64,000 nt of DNA from Capitulum mitella (GCA_030062745.1 CP099843.1:5271001-5335000); one strand, 5' to 3'; shown: positions 37,949-50,259, numbered from the stretch's first letter. Numbers and translations are program-made. Notes: generated by a model not told the origin, from the sequence alone.

Positions 37949-40643
37949 GTGAGCGGCCGCCGGGCGGCAGGGGGCGCCAGGGGCGGCAGGGCACGGCAGG
38001 GGGCGCCAGCAGCGCGGGGCGGCAGGGGCAGGGTCTGGGCTGGGAGGTTGGAGCAAAATTCAAGAGGTGTGTAGATGGCGCTGGGAGCTCCTTGTGGACC
38101 TTCCACCGTCGTGGCTGCTTAGTGTTAAAAGTCCATAGCCTGGCATGGATTAATTCGAAGCGGATGGGCTTCTTGGGGTAGATGGGACGTATAAGATTGG
38201 CTCGAAATGAAAAGAACGTTGTTTATTAGAGGTTTCCCAAGCTAGTAAACATGTCCTCGCTGCTTTGCCTCATGTGTCCGTTTCATGACGATGAATGGCT
38301 TGGGCTGAAATGACTTCATAGGATTTCAACTGAAAGCATCCCGATAAGGATCATATTCCAAGCATTGATTCAGTGTTTTTTTTTTTCACTTGGCACCCTG
38401 GTGGTCGTTACTTGGATAAGGAGTAGTAGTAAGAGTAGGAGTTGACATACTTCCACTGTTAGGAGTAGGAGTAGACGGTGGCTTGTGTCAGCTGTTCTCA
38501 GTTGGTTATTGCAAGTCACATAGTCTGATGTAAAAAAGGCGTTAAAAGAAGATTGGCGCAAATGCCGCCAATGATTACGTTTATTTTGCATCTTCGGATC
38601 CTAAAATGAGAAACATCATTTTGGCCATACAGCAAAGAATAGACGAACCATTCTGGAATGTTAAATCATCTTCCGCAGGAGGGGTTTTCGGGCCACCCGA
38701 TGAAATAGCCATGGTACTGCTAATCTGCCACGCATGACCTTCACTGTGGTCAGGCAACCAGATCTAGCGCTCAGCTGGTTTTGCGACCCGGCCGCTTTTG
38801 GACCGTTGCTTACGAATTTCCAGACACGCGGCATAGTCCATGGCATTTTTGCTGGGGCTATACGAGTTGTGGTATTGGCCGCAATAGTGGTGAGGTGTGG
38901 TATCGGTCGTCTCCGCCGCCACGGGCGGAAGACCTGCCACCAGATGTCTCTCCGATCGACCGCAGGGATCGCCAAGCCGAGGCCGCCAGCCGAGCGAGGT
39001 GGGCCGGCGCCATAACGGCACGCGACAGCTCATGCATGGGCTCCTCCGGCGGCCGTTTTGGTCCGGTCGTCCGGCGAGTCACGAAAAGGCAGTGCGTTCC
39101 AAGCTGTTTCGGCGGCGCTTTCCCGTAATCCAGAATCCGCCGCGTCTGCGCCGTCCGGTTTTGGCACTGCGGTGTGTCAGCCGGTTGCTGCTGCGAAGTA
39201 ATTCATGTCGACGGCACGGTGTCACCGGGGTAATGTACGGCGGTGCATGTTTAGTAGGGGTCCTTTTCATTGTGCGCGACCAACATAGCTCACCGCCAGT
39301 CAGAAAATACCATTATGAATCACGATCGTTGTGTAATGAAACTGACCCCAGACATAAACGACTCATAAGCGTCATATTAGCGGCTGATAGCACCTCCACC
39401 GCTGTCAGGGCCACCTAGTGCTACATATATAATCCTGCACACAATGCAAAAGTGATGAGGGCTGGTATGCTTGGAAGCATTGCACGCTTGAGTGTGTGAA
39501 TGAATGTTTACCGGAAGCCCGAAGTCGTGCAGGATGTACCTCCAAATAAGGTACGCTTTAACCGCGGCGGTGACCATATCTCTGATCAATAAGTCACTCC
39601 GTGTCGGCTCACGCCGTCTGCTCGTCACCACAGAACACTTATAAACAAACCTGCCTTGCAGCAGCGTCCCAGTCGGCCTCACATCCACCGCTGTCTATCC
39701 GTGCCCGAACGGCGATACGAACACCACAGTCCTGCGGCGGCTCTTATGTGGAGCTGCATCGGGCGGAAGCCGGGGCTAATTGTGAGTCGTTCGAGCGGAG
39801 TTTGAGTGGGGTGACAGCCACGGAAGAGGTCCATAAAGCTGTGGTCCCGGTGAAACTGGGCTGTTCTGGCGTCGTGGGAAGTGCGCCTTGTAAACTGGCT
39901 TGCGCCGGGGGAATGGCCTTAGCCGCTGTCATTGAAACGTCGGGATGTTGGGACTTAGACTTACTGATAGATTATCGGGAGATTTATGTACTTCATATCC
40001 AAAGCTACTAATACATTGAGCATTATGTACGTCTGTCATCGCATACGTCACATGTACCTGTCACATGTATACATCTGCCGCGTACGTCACATGTACCAGT
40101 GACGTATGCGACAGATGTATACTGTGTCAAATACTTATCCCATCTTCATTGCTGGATCTCGCCAGGTTAAGCGGCCTCAGGTGTTTTCCAAAACCCGCCA
40201 TCTCCCGTCAGCCGAACGTGAACGGCTCATCCCCCCTTCCCCTGGGCTGTTCCTCTGTCGGAGCTCACCTGGGACCGTGAGGCGCAGCTGGGCGGGGCCG
40301 GCAGCCGGCAGGACCGGCGACGCTGCGCAGGCGCGCCGATCTCAGACCGAATGCCACCCAGTCTCGGGCTGACATAATCACGGCCGGTTTATTTGTAGAG
40401 CGGGGCGGAACTTCGCACGCCGACCTGCAGGAGCGCAACCGCCTTTCTCCCTCACGAGAGGATAACCGATAGGAAGCCGCGATCGTAAGCGAAAGAAGCC
40501 TGCACTTTTCAGAGCGTCCTGCCGTGGAGTTTTCCTGCCAGAGGGGGACTCCACTCGGTCGTGATGCAGATTGTTTTCTTTCCGTTGGGTCCGGGCGAGC
40601 TGCCGTCGCCTCTGGGCTTTGTGATTGATCCTGGTTCGAAGTG
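37949..40643 (+). other. Intron of gene 2
   Basis: A long intron containing a GGAGTAG-rich simple patch (38420-38475) and a CpG-rich patch (38880-39190) with shadow frames. An inverted-repeat cluster is listed separately at 40041-40109. No supported exon. Confidence 0.4.
40041..40109. repeat. Inverted repeat with nested ACGTCACATGTAC direct repeats
   Basis: GCATACGTCAC (40041-40051) is the exact reverse complement of GTGACGTATGC (40099-40109). Outside these arms, pairing continues imperfectly with the CTGTC/GACAG-containing flanks. Inside lie two direct copies of ACGTCACATGTACC. Confidence 0.8.
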
Positions 40644-40681
40644 TCAGTCGGTGGTCAGTTCTGGGCCGGGTCCGCCGCGAG

Positions 40682-40723
40682 ATGGGAGCCATGGAGCCGG
40701 AGCAGGCTTCGAGCCAGCCTGAG
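40682..40723 (+). CDS. Candidate alternative first coding exon of gene 2 (MGAMEPEQASSQPE)
   Basis: The ATG at 40682 is followed by a second ATG in a GCCATGG context, and the exon ends at a GTGAGC donor (40724) in phase 0 after 14 codons. TCAGT initiator-like motifs at 40644-40648 and 40655-40659 lie just upstream. The phase fits the acceptors at 55385 and 61589 of gene 2. The peptide is small, acidic and without motif. It is read as an alternative start because of strand, donor strength, initiator and placement inside the big intron. It could be an unrelated gene or chance. Confidence 0.4.
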
Positions 40724-42095
40724 GTGAGCCGGTCTGTCTGCTGGCTGAGCCGGGACTTCCCCGGACCAAGCGTCATGTTCCTGTGTCGCGGGAATACGTG
40801 CTTCGGGGAATGAGAAGGTTTTCGCATATGCTGTTTGTGGAAACATCTTTATTATCTTTTTTTCACGCAGTGGCCTAGTAGATTAAAATAAAAAAATGTT
40901 AGACTTTTTTCCGATTGAAGCTGCCAGCAGAGAAAGTCAATTACGTTCTTGTTTCCACCTGTTAGCGACGTAAGGAATGGTGATCTCTTTGAAGCTTGTT
41001 CTACAGCGTACAACGGAGCGCAAATGGGACCGATATATTAATTTTGTCCAATGAAACCTACCCATCTGAGCTATTTCCCTCTTGTCGCTCATTTCCTGGA
41101 CGCTCATGTACCGGAACTACTCCGTTACGAGTTCCCAGCTCTCTCCAATTACTCTATCTGCGTTTGTTTTCGTCGTGGGATTAAAGAAACGGAATTAGCC
41201 CTGTCGCTTCCCCTCGATCATTCATCCTTTGTTCCTTCGGCCGGAACGCCAGCGCCGAGTCGGGAGCCCGCGACACCCGACGGCGTCGTGTTTACAACGG
41301 CCGAGGCGTGTGACACCAGCCGGCACAGCATCCCGACAAAAACTCGGCAGGGAAACGCTAACCACGCTACAAACAGGCCGCCACTCGGCTTTGTCTGCAC
41401 CTCAGCACGCGCTGAGCCGCTCTGTGTGCGCTGAGGTGGGGCTGAGCGCCGCGGCTGCGACCTTGTCCGGCCGGGCTGCAGCTCGGGCGTGGGAGGGGCC
41501 GGCGGCGGCCGGGGCCGGGCGCTGACCAGCCTGTGACCGGCGCGGCCGCGCCGGGCCTACGCCGGGCCCACGCCGGCCGCGCCGACTCGCCGGCCGGCCG
41601 GCAGTCGGTTCTGAGAGGTGGGGGGGGGGGGGATGACGGTTGCTCCTATCTCGGCCGACCCCTCACCGGCAGTTCTGTCCGACGGGAGTTGGATGCAACC
41701 GGCGGCCGCTGTGAGAAGCGGCCATTTGGCCCTGCTGGCCTGCCGCGTCAACGCATCGCGAAGGAAACAGGCGGCCGCCAGCCCTTCAGGAGGCAGGGAG
41801 TCGTGCTGGTCGACCCCCGTCTCTGATACGAGCCCGCCGTCTGACCGGCAGGCGGCTCCGAGAAGCCGCCACTGACTGCCGTTCTCTGGACCGGCCGTCA
41901 CCCGAGCGGTACAGCGGGGCCGTCAGCCGTGACCTGGCGCCCACAGCCGGCCCTTGCGGCGGCCGGCCGCCCCGCCGCCGCCCACGAGCTGGCGCAATGG
42001 GCCGCCCTCCAACCGCGGCGCGGCGGCGGCGGCTGCTGCGGTCTCTGCGCCCAGTCGCCCCTCGCCTGATTGTGCTCCGCGGCAGGTATCGACCG
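40724..42095 (+). other. Intronic sequence
   Basis: A/T-rich to about 41200, then CpG-rich (41400-42080) with shadow frames and a G13 run at 41620-41632. No supported exon. Confidence 0.4.
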
Positions 42096-42147
42096 CTGAA
42101 CCGCCCAGCCCTGCCAGCCATCACGCGGTGGTTTACCGAGGGGGAGG
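42096..42147 (+). repeat. 52-bp dispersed repeat, copy 1
   Basis: It begins CTGAACCGCCCAGCCCTGCC and ends TTTACCGAGGGGGAGG. It is identical at 51 of 52 positions to 43299-43350, in the same orientation, 1.2 kb away. Confidence 0.95.
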
Positions 42148-42597
42148 GGTACGAAGGGACGGGCGGTACTCTCATGTGCTCGCGATCCGGAAGACATTTT
42201 TTGATTTGTGGTGGGTGGCAACTTTCGATCCATTTGTCCGAGTCGTTTTGGTCTTTAATGTGTGGCAGAGCGTACGGCACGTTGCGTAACCTGTTTACCA
42301 AATGCAGTGGAGGGGGAGAGGGAGCAAACCATACACGGCAATCTAATCCCACTTTATTATCCTCCCTTTGAGTCGTATAGCCGCCCCTGCCGCTTGGAAC
42401 ACGTCCATTCTCCGTGATGAGCTGCTGCCTCTTCCCCGTCCGGTTCGGAAACAGCGCGCAGCGCGGTCCCCGCCTCCCCACCTGTCCGGCGGCACGGAGC
42501 GAACTGCGCAGCAGGCGGCCGGTGTTGTGGGCGGGGCACTCCACCCATTGGGGCGGGCTGCGGCACGTCCGGCCGGGGTTGGGGACGTGGCGGCGGC

Positions 42598-42607
42598 GGG
42601 GGGGGGG
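42598..42607. repeat. G10 homopolymer
   Basis: One of seven G-runs of at least 10 on the plus strand of this window. Confidence 0.95.
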
Positions 42608-42660
42608 ATGCAGCAGCTAGGACCGAACCGGTCACGGCCATAGACCTGGGCTGGTGCGAA

Positions 42661-42860
42661 CATGGTTACCGTGGGACGTGCGTCAGGGGCCGTGAACATG
42701 GTTACCGTGGGACGTGCGTCAGGGGCCGTGACACATGGTTACCGTGGGACGTGCGTCAGGGGCCGTGAACATGGTTACCTTGGGACGTGCGTCAGGGGCC
42801 GTGAACATGGTTGTCGTGGGACGTGCGTCAGGGGCCGTGAACATGGTTGTGGGACCGATG
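42661..42860. repeat. 36-bp minisatellite, about 5.5 copies
   Basis: Units beginning CATGGTTACC start at 42661, 42697, 42734, 42770, 42806 and 42842 (the last one partial). Each continues GTGGGACGTGCGTCAGGGGC. The period of 36 is a multiple of three, so both strands show 12-residue repeat reading frames; I see no evidence that they are expressed. Confidence 0.95.
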
Positions 42861-43267
42861 GTGGCCTGGCTCGCAGTGTGTCGCAGCCATTCCGGCAGCG
42901 GGCGCATTCCCAGCCCGCTGTTGTTGGATTACCCCGTGCTTTTTACGCGGAGCACAACATGCATGCCCAGGAGCATGTCAGCAACATGATTCACCTGAAT
43001 CCAGTGAGCCACGTTTTCACGGTGGCGAGCAGAATGTGTAGGCCAGGGTGAGGCGGGTTCATGCTGAGGCCGAACAGACCGGGCTGTGCCCCATCCTCGG
43101 AATGGTGAAGCTCTGGTTGGTTATTGGGTTATGTAACGACTCTTTCGACTGCCAGGGTCATTTCGCGTTGCAACCTCTCACGGGGGTTGTCAGGGGTTGT
43201 CAGGGTTGTCGCGGGGGACGGCGAAAGGTGAAGCTCTGGCCACTGTCCGACTAAACATGGTCTGCTT

Positions 43268-43292
43268 GTGTCCGGACTCTGCGTCCGGACAC
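43268..43292. repeat. Perfect 10-bp hairpin next to the 52-bp repeat
   Basis: GTGTCCGGAC (43268-43277), loop TCTGC, GTCCGGACAC (43283-43292). It ends six bases before 52-bp repeat copy 2. Nothing similar is present beside copy 1. Confidence 0.9.
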
Positions 43293-43298
43293 TAGGCT

Positions 43299-43350
43299 CT
43301 GAACCGCCCAGCCCTGCCAGCCATTACGCGGTGGTTTACCGAGGGGGAGG
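43299..43350 (+). repeat. 52-bp dispersed repeat, copy 2
   Basis: See copy 1 at 42096-42147; the single difference is a C/T at the centre (CCATCACG versus CCATTACG). Flanks are unrelated apart from G-richness. Confidence 0.95.
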
Positions 43351-43559
43351 GCCAGGCTTCGCCCTGAGTCCAGACTCTGGACAGACAAACCCCGCGCGAT
43401 GTTTGAGCAGAGCAGTCCGCACCATGCCCGGACAGACCAGTCTGCTCCATGCCGGGACAGACCGCGTTCTGCTTTGTTCCCTGGTAGCTCAGGTTTCGTT
43501 TGAGGTCCGGGGGATCAGATTCTGCCCGTGTCCGCGCGAACGGCACGCCTCCCCCGTGG

Positions 43560-44191
43560 CTAGAGGCCTGCCCCGCGGCCGGCCGGCGCGGCGCGTGGCC
43601 GGCGGTCGGCCGCGGCGCGCCGCGGTGCGTCTCCGTGGGCCCGGACCGTTAACGCGGCCGTAATGACGGCGGACGGCGCGCGCCGTCGTCTGACGGACAG
43701 CCGGCCGCCGCGCCAGTCGCTCGCCGCGCCGCGCCGCGCTCGCCGCCGTCACGCGACGGTCGTCACGGGTCGTGACGGCCACGCAGCGTGTCGCCGGCGG
43801 CGGTGGCGGCAGGGGGCGCGCGGCGCCGGCGGCGGGCAGACGAGCCGGCGCAGCGCGGTGTCGCGACCTGTCGCTGTGACGCGGAGGAGGCCGGTGGCCT
43901 TGCGCAGGCGGCGCGGTGACGCCGCTTGACGCGTGGGCCGGCGGGGCGAAGGCCGGGTGACCCTGCAGGACGAGCCACAGTGACGTCATCGAGCGGCGCG
44001 ACCCGCGCCAGCAGACCCGCCGGAGCGGGCGACGGCGAGTGGGCCTTCACCGGCGCTCGCCTGACTGAAGCCTGGCCGAGAAAGGGGGTGCGGTGACTCA
44101 CCAGCTGTGAGGCGGTAGGCGTGCCTACCTGTGACCCCGGCGGCGGTGGCGACCGGGTGCGGCCAGCGGGCTCGACTCCTGCGGCGACGCG
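43560..44191 (+). promoter_or_regulatory. CpG island with CRE upstream of an alternative first exon
   Basis: Dense CpG sequence carries a perfect TGACGTCA at 43981-43988, about 200 bp ahead of the ATG at 44192, which opens a donor-ended exon. The long frames on both strands within the island are shadows. Promoter activity is inferred from the combination of island, CRE and following exon. Confidence 0.4.
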
Positions 44192-44302
44192 ATGAACAAC
44201 ATCACCACCCTGCCCGTGGACGGCGTGACGTGCGTGAACATGCGCAACACGCTGCGCTCGGCACACTTCAGCCGCGTGCTGACCTCGTCCCTGCTCATAC
44301 CT
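44192..44302 (+). CDS. Candidate alternative first coding exon of gene 2 (37 codons)
   Basis: The ATG at 44192 opens MNNITTLPVDGVTCVNMRN and runs 37 codons to a consensus GTGAGT donor at 44303, phase 0. Codons end in C or G like the known exons and unlike the flanking A/T-rich intron. It directly follows a CpG island with a CRE. The phase fits the gene 2 acceptors 55385 and 61589. I do not recognise the peptide. It could instead be the first exon of a gene nested in the intron, but no matching further exon was seen. Confidence 0.45.
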
Positions 44303-44935
44303 GTGAGTGATGCTCTGGTCTCCGTCTCTGTCCCTGTTTGTGGCGCTACGCGCGTGTTTTGCGCTCTTCCGCTTGTCCAGCTCCTGCCGCTGTCCACGAA
44401 CTGTAGCATTTCAGTAAGCGGTTTGAAACACGTCATGTTATGCTGAGCTGAGGTAACATGAAATGAACTGAACTGAACTAAACCTAATATGAAACTGAAC
44501 GTCATGTTAGGCTGATGACGCGCGTGGCGAAAGCGGACCTTGGCGCACACTCACCAATTGTATGCAAGGCTGTATCGTTCCATCCGATCTCTTCACGTAG
44601 TTGAGAAATAGTGTGATGTGGGGGTGAGGCTGACGTCGTGGACGGGTGACACGGCAGGCTCACATGGTGACCAGGCGGCGGCGGTGCCCGTCACGGCCGT
44701 AACGGCCGGTGCCGTCCGGTGCCAGTCGTCGCACGTCGTGACACGGGCTCTCGTAATGCGCCGTGACGCGGAGATTGGACACGTGCCGGCACGACGGTGA
44801 CCTCGTGTGCTGACGTGCCGGGTCAAGTCGCCTGGTGTCCGATGTCAGCGGAAAGGCTGAAACTCCGAGTGGTGGACGGTTTTCCGAGGTCTGCCCGGCT
44901 CACAAACACACGCTCTGAGGCCGTACGCACAAACA

Positions 44936-45014
44936 ATGAAATTTGAGTTGGATGCCGACTGCGGATTCACAGACGCGGAAAAGGCTAAAAAAGAGCCTTT
45001 TGTTTGGAAGAAAC
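44936..45014 (+). CDS. Candidate alternative first coding exon of gene 2 (26 codons, phase 1)
   Basis: The ATG at 44936 (context ACAATGA) opens MKFELDADCGFTDAEKAKK and continues EPFVWKK to a perfect GTAAGT donor at 45015, leaving in phase 1. That phase fits acceptors 55365, 55368, 62755 and 63306. The acidic-then-basic peptide looks protein-like but has no known motif, and the codons are less GC-rich than elsewhere. No CpG island lies immediately upstream. Confidence 0.3.
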
Positions 45015-48000
45015 GTAAGTGGCCTCCGGCGATTTTACTAAAATTACCTTTTATCACTCGTCCGACGTTCATGGGTTCCGGTGCGAGCGCATCCTCAGTC
45101 CGGACGACCTGCGGTCCCGTTCTTCGCTTACAAGTGTGCACTGTACTCTGCAAGGCTTTTTTCGCTTGGTTACTGCATTCGTAGCTTTCTCTTCCTTTGT
45201 TTCAAGTGCACCACCATTTTAGCGGTCCAGTTGCTAAACTGTATCCCCGTAACTATGACCCTTGTACTGTGCTGTGGCGAAAAACTGCCGTAAATGTGCC
45301 CTCCTTTCCTTTTGTACGTGAGCTCACTCACGCTGATGCCCATTTGGCAGTTCTGAATCTCGGTCAAACCTTCATGTGGTATACTTCCCCGAGGTGGCTA
45401 GTTTGTGTCAGTTTATGTTTTCTCGCCCGGAACCAACACCCCAATCGCGGCACTGGACCTGGGGCCTCACCACATCTCTGCTTGATTTATGAACGTCCCC
45501 GTTACTCTAATGTCATCGCGGACTTGGCTGAAGCTGGTGGTCCGAATCCAGCCGCAGGCCCATCAGGGCTTCTCTGTACCTGCATCTGCGATCCAAACTC
45601 CTCCAGAGCCTCCGTCCCTGACCACTCCACACAGCGGCTCCCTCCGGGGCAGCGGATCGGGCTGCATCCCTTCGCCGTCAGCTGGCCGACGGCCATGCTT
45701 GACTGGGGCCCGGCCGGCCGGCCGCGCGCTTTCCGTGCCAGATGGAGTCGACGTCGGCGAAATCGGCCGATGCTTTGTTCGACGGCGGGCGCCGCCGCTG
45801 TGGTGCTCCCGTGACTGCGGGCGGTGCCGCCGCGCCGTCAGGGCCGAGCCGGGCCGGGGACGGCAGGCCTGGCGCCGCGAAGGCGCCGTGGGGCTTCTAC
45901 CCGGTCCGGCCGCTCGTGTGGCGGGCCTGAGATGAGGGTGCGCTGTCACCGACGTTGCCAGCCATTGACCTTGGCATTTCCATCACAAAACGATTTCCGA
46001 GGGCGTTGAACGATGGAAGCAATTATCTTCAGTGACGAGGAAACGTGCTTGTGCTCGCAGTTCTTGCTTACTTAGAATCCCTGTTTATGCATGCGTGCGG
46101 AAGATTCACAGATAATGGGCAAATTCATTCTCATAAAATTTCATTAGTTCTCAACGTGCTGTCATCATTTCTTTTTTGGTGTGCTGGTTCTTGAGGTTAC
46201 AATACCCACAGTATGGCAGACACAGTTAACGACTGAGACGCTAACTAGTTACCCAAAGACTGTTATTTATGGCAGTCATTGAAGGCATCCATGAGAATGT
46301 GGGCTATCAGCGAAGCCCTCTTATGCATCCTTTCTCTGGTCCGTGGCAAGACTCCTTGATAGTGATTAGTCGCTTTACTGGTCATGCTTCATTTCGTGAT
46401 GAGGCCATCAGCTGTAGACCCAGATTGTATGGTCAACGGCTGTTGTAACAACGGCTCCAAGTGTGCCTGCATTAGGTTGCCGATTTCACCCTGCCGTCCA
46501 GCAGATGATGGATAAAATGACGAAAGACTGGCCAGGCTGGCGTCCTTGGATAGGCGGCTAAGTGAGGCAGTGGATGGACTCATACCATTTCGTTTTCTGT
46601 GAGTTGACTGCGTTTGGTAACGACAGCGGTCTTCGTTAGCAACGAAAGTGCTTTTGGGACGAAAAATGCTGAGTTCATCACGGCATTAAACCTGCCTTTC
46701 ACCAACTGCTAGCTGCGCTCCGCCGCGTAACACGGCAGTTGGCCGTTACCGGAGACGGAACAAATCTATGACGTTTTATAAGGTTTGTTTGCACGACTAT
46801 GACTTATTTGTACCTAAAACAGTATCACAGGGCCCCATTGTATTGCGAAATGAAGCATTTAACAATGGCGCATCCTTGTTGTTGAACCGATTACTGGAAA
46901 ACGCAAAAAACCTGTTATAATGCTTACCTCATAGTCTGAGGATAATGGTGATTTTTGCGCCTGTTGCCCCTGTAGCTGATCCACGACGCTGGAGAACGTC
47001 CATCCATGTCGGACCGACCCGTCCCACGCCTGCCGCGCCGTAACCGGGGATGAACGACCGTCTGGTTTCCGGTCGCCGCCCTGCCGCTGTCTCGGCGGGG
47101 GCTCATCTTTATTCCAGGCTCCGCCGTCGCGCGGCAGGCTCCCACGGCCGACGTCGGAGCCGCTCGGCGACCTCGCGCGCCACCCCCGTCTCCTCCCCGC
47201 CGCTCCCGCCGACTGTTGACGCGATCGGCGGCACTCCCACTTGGCGACCAGCTCGGTCATCCAAACGCTCCGGCCGGCTGCCGGCGTCCGTCGGCCGTGC
47301 CCCGGCAGCCGCCGTCCGTCTCGCCTCCTGTTCCGCCGCTGAGCGCCAGCCGAGCTCCGGCCGGCCCGCCGCACCCGCGTGGCCGGTAAACACGGTCAAC
47401 CGCGAGAAAGCCTCGCGCCGCCGGCGGGGGCCGTTAGCGGCTAATAGCTGTCGCCGGCGCGTGCGGCGGTCGGCCATCTGTCCGGCTTTCCTCCGGCCAG
47501 GTCAGCGGAGCCGGCTGGCGCCGCCGGCGCCGCGGCGGCGGCTCGGGTGGTCGGGCGGCAGCCGCGCCCGCCCGCTGAGGCCTGGCACGAGTGGGGTGAC
47601 GTGGTGTCGGTTTTTGTTCGAAGGTGCTGGCCGTGGCAGGTTGCGGTCAGTTGCCGGCGGGGATATGTCACGAGGAGGTGCTCACTCGAGACATGGAAAT
47701 GGATGTAATGTGCTGGATTTAAGTGGAGCTGGAGGTATTTTAGGTCTGGTCTAAACAAGTCTGCGTGTGTGCATTCTACTCTGGCAACTCCAAGGCTCGC
47801 GGTCTCCTGGCAGTTCTCTGCCCTCTCCTTGTCTGAGAAGGACATTATCCTCCAGTGTCGCCGATGCCCTCCCCCCATCTGGCGCCATGGTTCGATCTGC
47901 TCCGTCGCCACCTGTTGGCGGTTACGTCATGGAGGCAGTGTCAGAACCGTTCGCAGCAAACACGTCGGCAGCAGCAGTAAACACGCCGGGAAGCTCTGTT

Positions 48001-49703
48001 GACTCCAGTCTGACGCGGCATGTGGGGGCTCAGGCTGCTGCCTCCGGTGACGCCGGAAGTTTGGCTTCCAACGTCATCTCTTCCTTTTCGTCAGTTCTGC
48101 TGCACGCGGAACTCGAAACCCAACCGGCCATCAATCGTTGCAGCTTACATAACGAATGAGCACTTTTGCATGCATGGTTTGGGCCGCCAGCACGTGCTTA
48201 ATGGCCGGGGATGTCTCCGAGCCCATGATCTGTGCACCGAGAGATGAAGGCTGTGACCTCCTCTCTGACGTCATATGAATCCATTGGACGTGGCCTGACC
48301 TCCAACATCCCGCGGAAGGTGACCTTGAGCATTATGCTCCAGCACGCGAAGGAGTTGATGCCGTTTTAATGGTGCGGTGATGTGAGACTTGTCGTGTTTC
48401 ATTTCGTGACCATGGGTCCTTTGCTGTCAGGGTAAAATTGACTATGATTGACTTACTTTCTCAGCGCAGTTCTGGTGACATCGAAACTACTCACGTGCCT
48501 GCTAAACATCTGGCGCCAGTATCTGGGGCCGGTGAATCTGGCATCAGTGAAAGGGCGGCCTGTCAGGTTTGCCCAGCTCAGGCTTACAATAATCTTGGTC
48601 AAAGTCGCGCGACGACATCGCTCAAACTTCTGGCTTACAATTTCAGAGGAGTGGAGTAGTGGGGCGAAACTATCAGTCTGCCGTCCTTGGTTCATCACAC
48701 AGCTGACCCGTCCACTCTTGCCTCATATGCTTAAATGAGGTATATCTTCCGGGACTGGCAGAGATAGGCATGCAAGACGTTACGCGGGCCAGCAGTTTTC
48801 CGTCGTTGATAAGGAGATTTCGTTGCGTCACGGAACGCGAAAGGCTAATGGACGCGAATGCACTTGCGTAAGTGTTTTGGAATGCTTCTAGTTGTGTTGT
48901 TCTCCATGGCGGTGAAAGTGCGTGACAGCCGCATTGGAATCACGTAGTGGCATTGTAAGGCTAGCCTGGTTTAAACTGGGTACGCAGCACAAATGACATT
49001 TGTTAACAAAAGCCGAGTTTATTAACTAACTGGAAGTGGTTTTATTTTCCTCGTCACTGATTTCAACTTGCTATTTCTCCGGACATCCAAATTCCTGGGG
49101 TCATTACTGTTACCGGTGTGTTCTTGATACCTTATCCTCACCCTTTTTCTGCTCCACATGCTTGGCAAGGCGTGCTCGTTACGTGCTTTTTTTGACACCC
49201 TGTTCTTGAAGTCACCTTTTTTTTCCTCTCCCCTCTTGCAGTACTGAAAAGTAGGGTCTAATGTTGTGCTTCCGTAATGTAACCCGGCTGGAGCTACTTC
49301 CAGCGGCTTTATGCCATTCTTATTCACTCCTTAGCGTTCTGCATCACTGTCTGGTCCGTCTCACGACTATGTAACCACCGTGATGTTAGTTATTCCTCCC
49401 TCTTGAAAACCACTAATGCTTAACTCTTCTGCCGCCCTGTAATCACTGTGCAGCCCATCTCTCAGAGCCGCTCTCGGTCTCCGTCCGTGGCCGTTCCCCG
49501 CTGATCCGTATCGCCGCGCGCCGGCTCCGCGGCGCTCTCCGCCGCTCTGCCGCCGCCTCTGCCGCTCTGCCGGGGCCGGCCGGTCGGTCGGTTTCCGGGC
49601 CGGCCGGGCGGGCGGGCGGCCGACACGCAAAAACGCCGGCCGGCCGCCACAATGGGAGCTGCCCGCTGACACGGTCAGCAGAGCGGGACCGCCGGCCGGC
49701 CAC
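45015..49703 (+). other. Intronic sequence
   Basis: CpG-rich patches at about 45650-45930 and 47040-47600 carry shadow frames on both strands. TGACGTCA is at 48265-48272. The rest is ordinary A/T-richer intron. No supported exon. Confidence 0.35.
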
Positions 49704-49930
49704 ACTGGAGCACGAACACCGGAGCACGGCACACCGGAGCACGGCACACTGGAGCACGGACACCGGAGCATGGACACCGGAGCACGATCGACGAGCGGAC
49801 TGGTGCACGGCACACCGGAGCACGGCACACTGGAGCACGGCACACTGGAGCACGGACACCGGAGCACGATCGACGGGCGGACTGGTGCACGGCAGGCTGG
49901 AGCACGGTGGACCGGGCAGACTGGAGCAGA
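49704..49930. repeat. 15-bp minisatellite with an 82-bp higher-order period
   Basis: Units such as ACCGGAGCACGGCAC and ACTGGAGCACGGAC. A distinctive insert GAGCACGATCGACG occurs twice, at 49780 and 49862, so a block of about 82 bp has been duplicated as a whole. Open frames on both strands follow from the repeat. Confidence 0.85.
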
Positions 49931-50201
49931 CCGAAGGAAACTGGATCATCGCAGACTATATGATCCGGCAAATTGGAGCAAATGAGAGTATTGCTTCCCC
50001 TAAACAGTTCCGGTTTAACGTCATAATGCAATGTTACAGAAGACCGATGATAGACACAACTGGCGAATGTTCCTGATTTGGGCATATATGTGTTCTGTTT
50101 TAGCTGAGGGTTGGAACGCAGGGAAAACAGGTGTCGTGAAACCACGTAAAATGCCTGAGCACAAAGCAGTGGGATTTGTTTGCTAAATAAATATTGCTAA
50201 T

Positions 50202-50203
<2 letters not shown>

Positions 50204-50257
<54 letters not shown>
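50204..50257. repeat. (TA)n microsatellite
   Basis: About 54 bp of uninterrupted TA. Confidence 0.95.

Positions 50258-50259
<2 letters not shown>

Noticed and set aside
38661..38975. 105-codon minus frame that could be a transposase fragment
   Set aside because: No catalytic motif or terminal repeats recognised; a plus-strand frame of similar length overlaps it.
41786..42544. 252-codon minus frame
   Set aside because: Spans one copy of the 52-bp repeat and CpG-rich sequence; composition explains the openness.
47050..47754. 234-codon Arg-rich plus frame
   Set aside because: CpG-island artefact; no splice or motif support.
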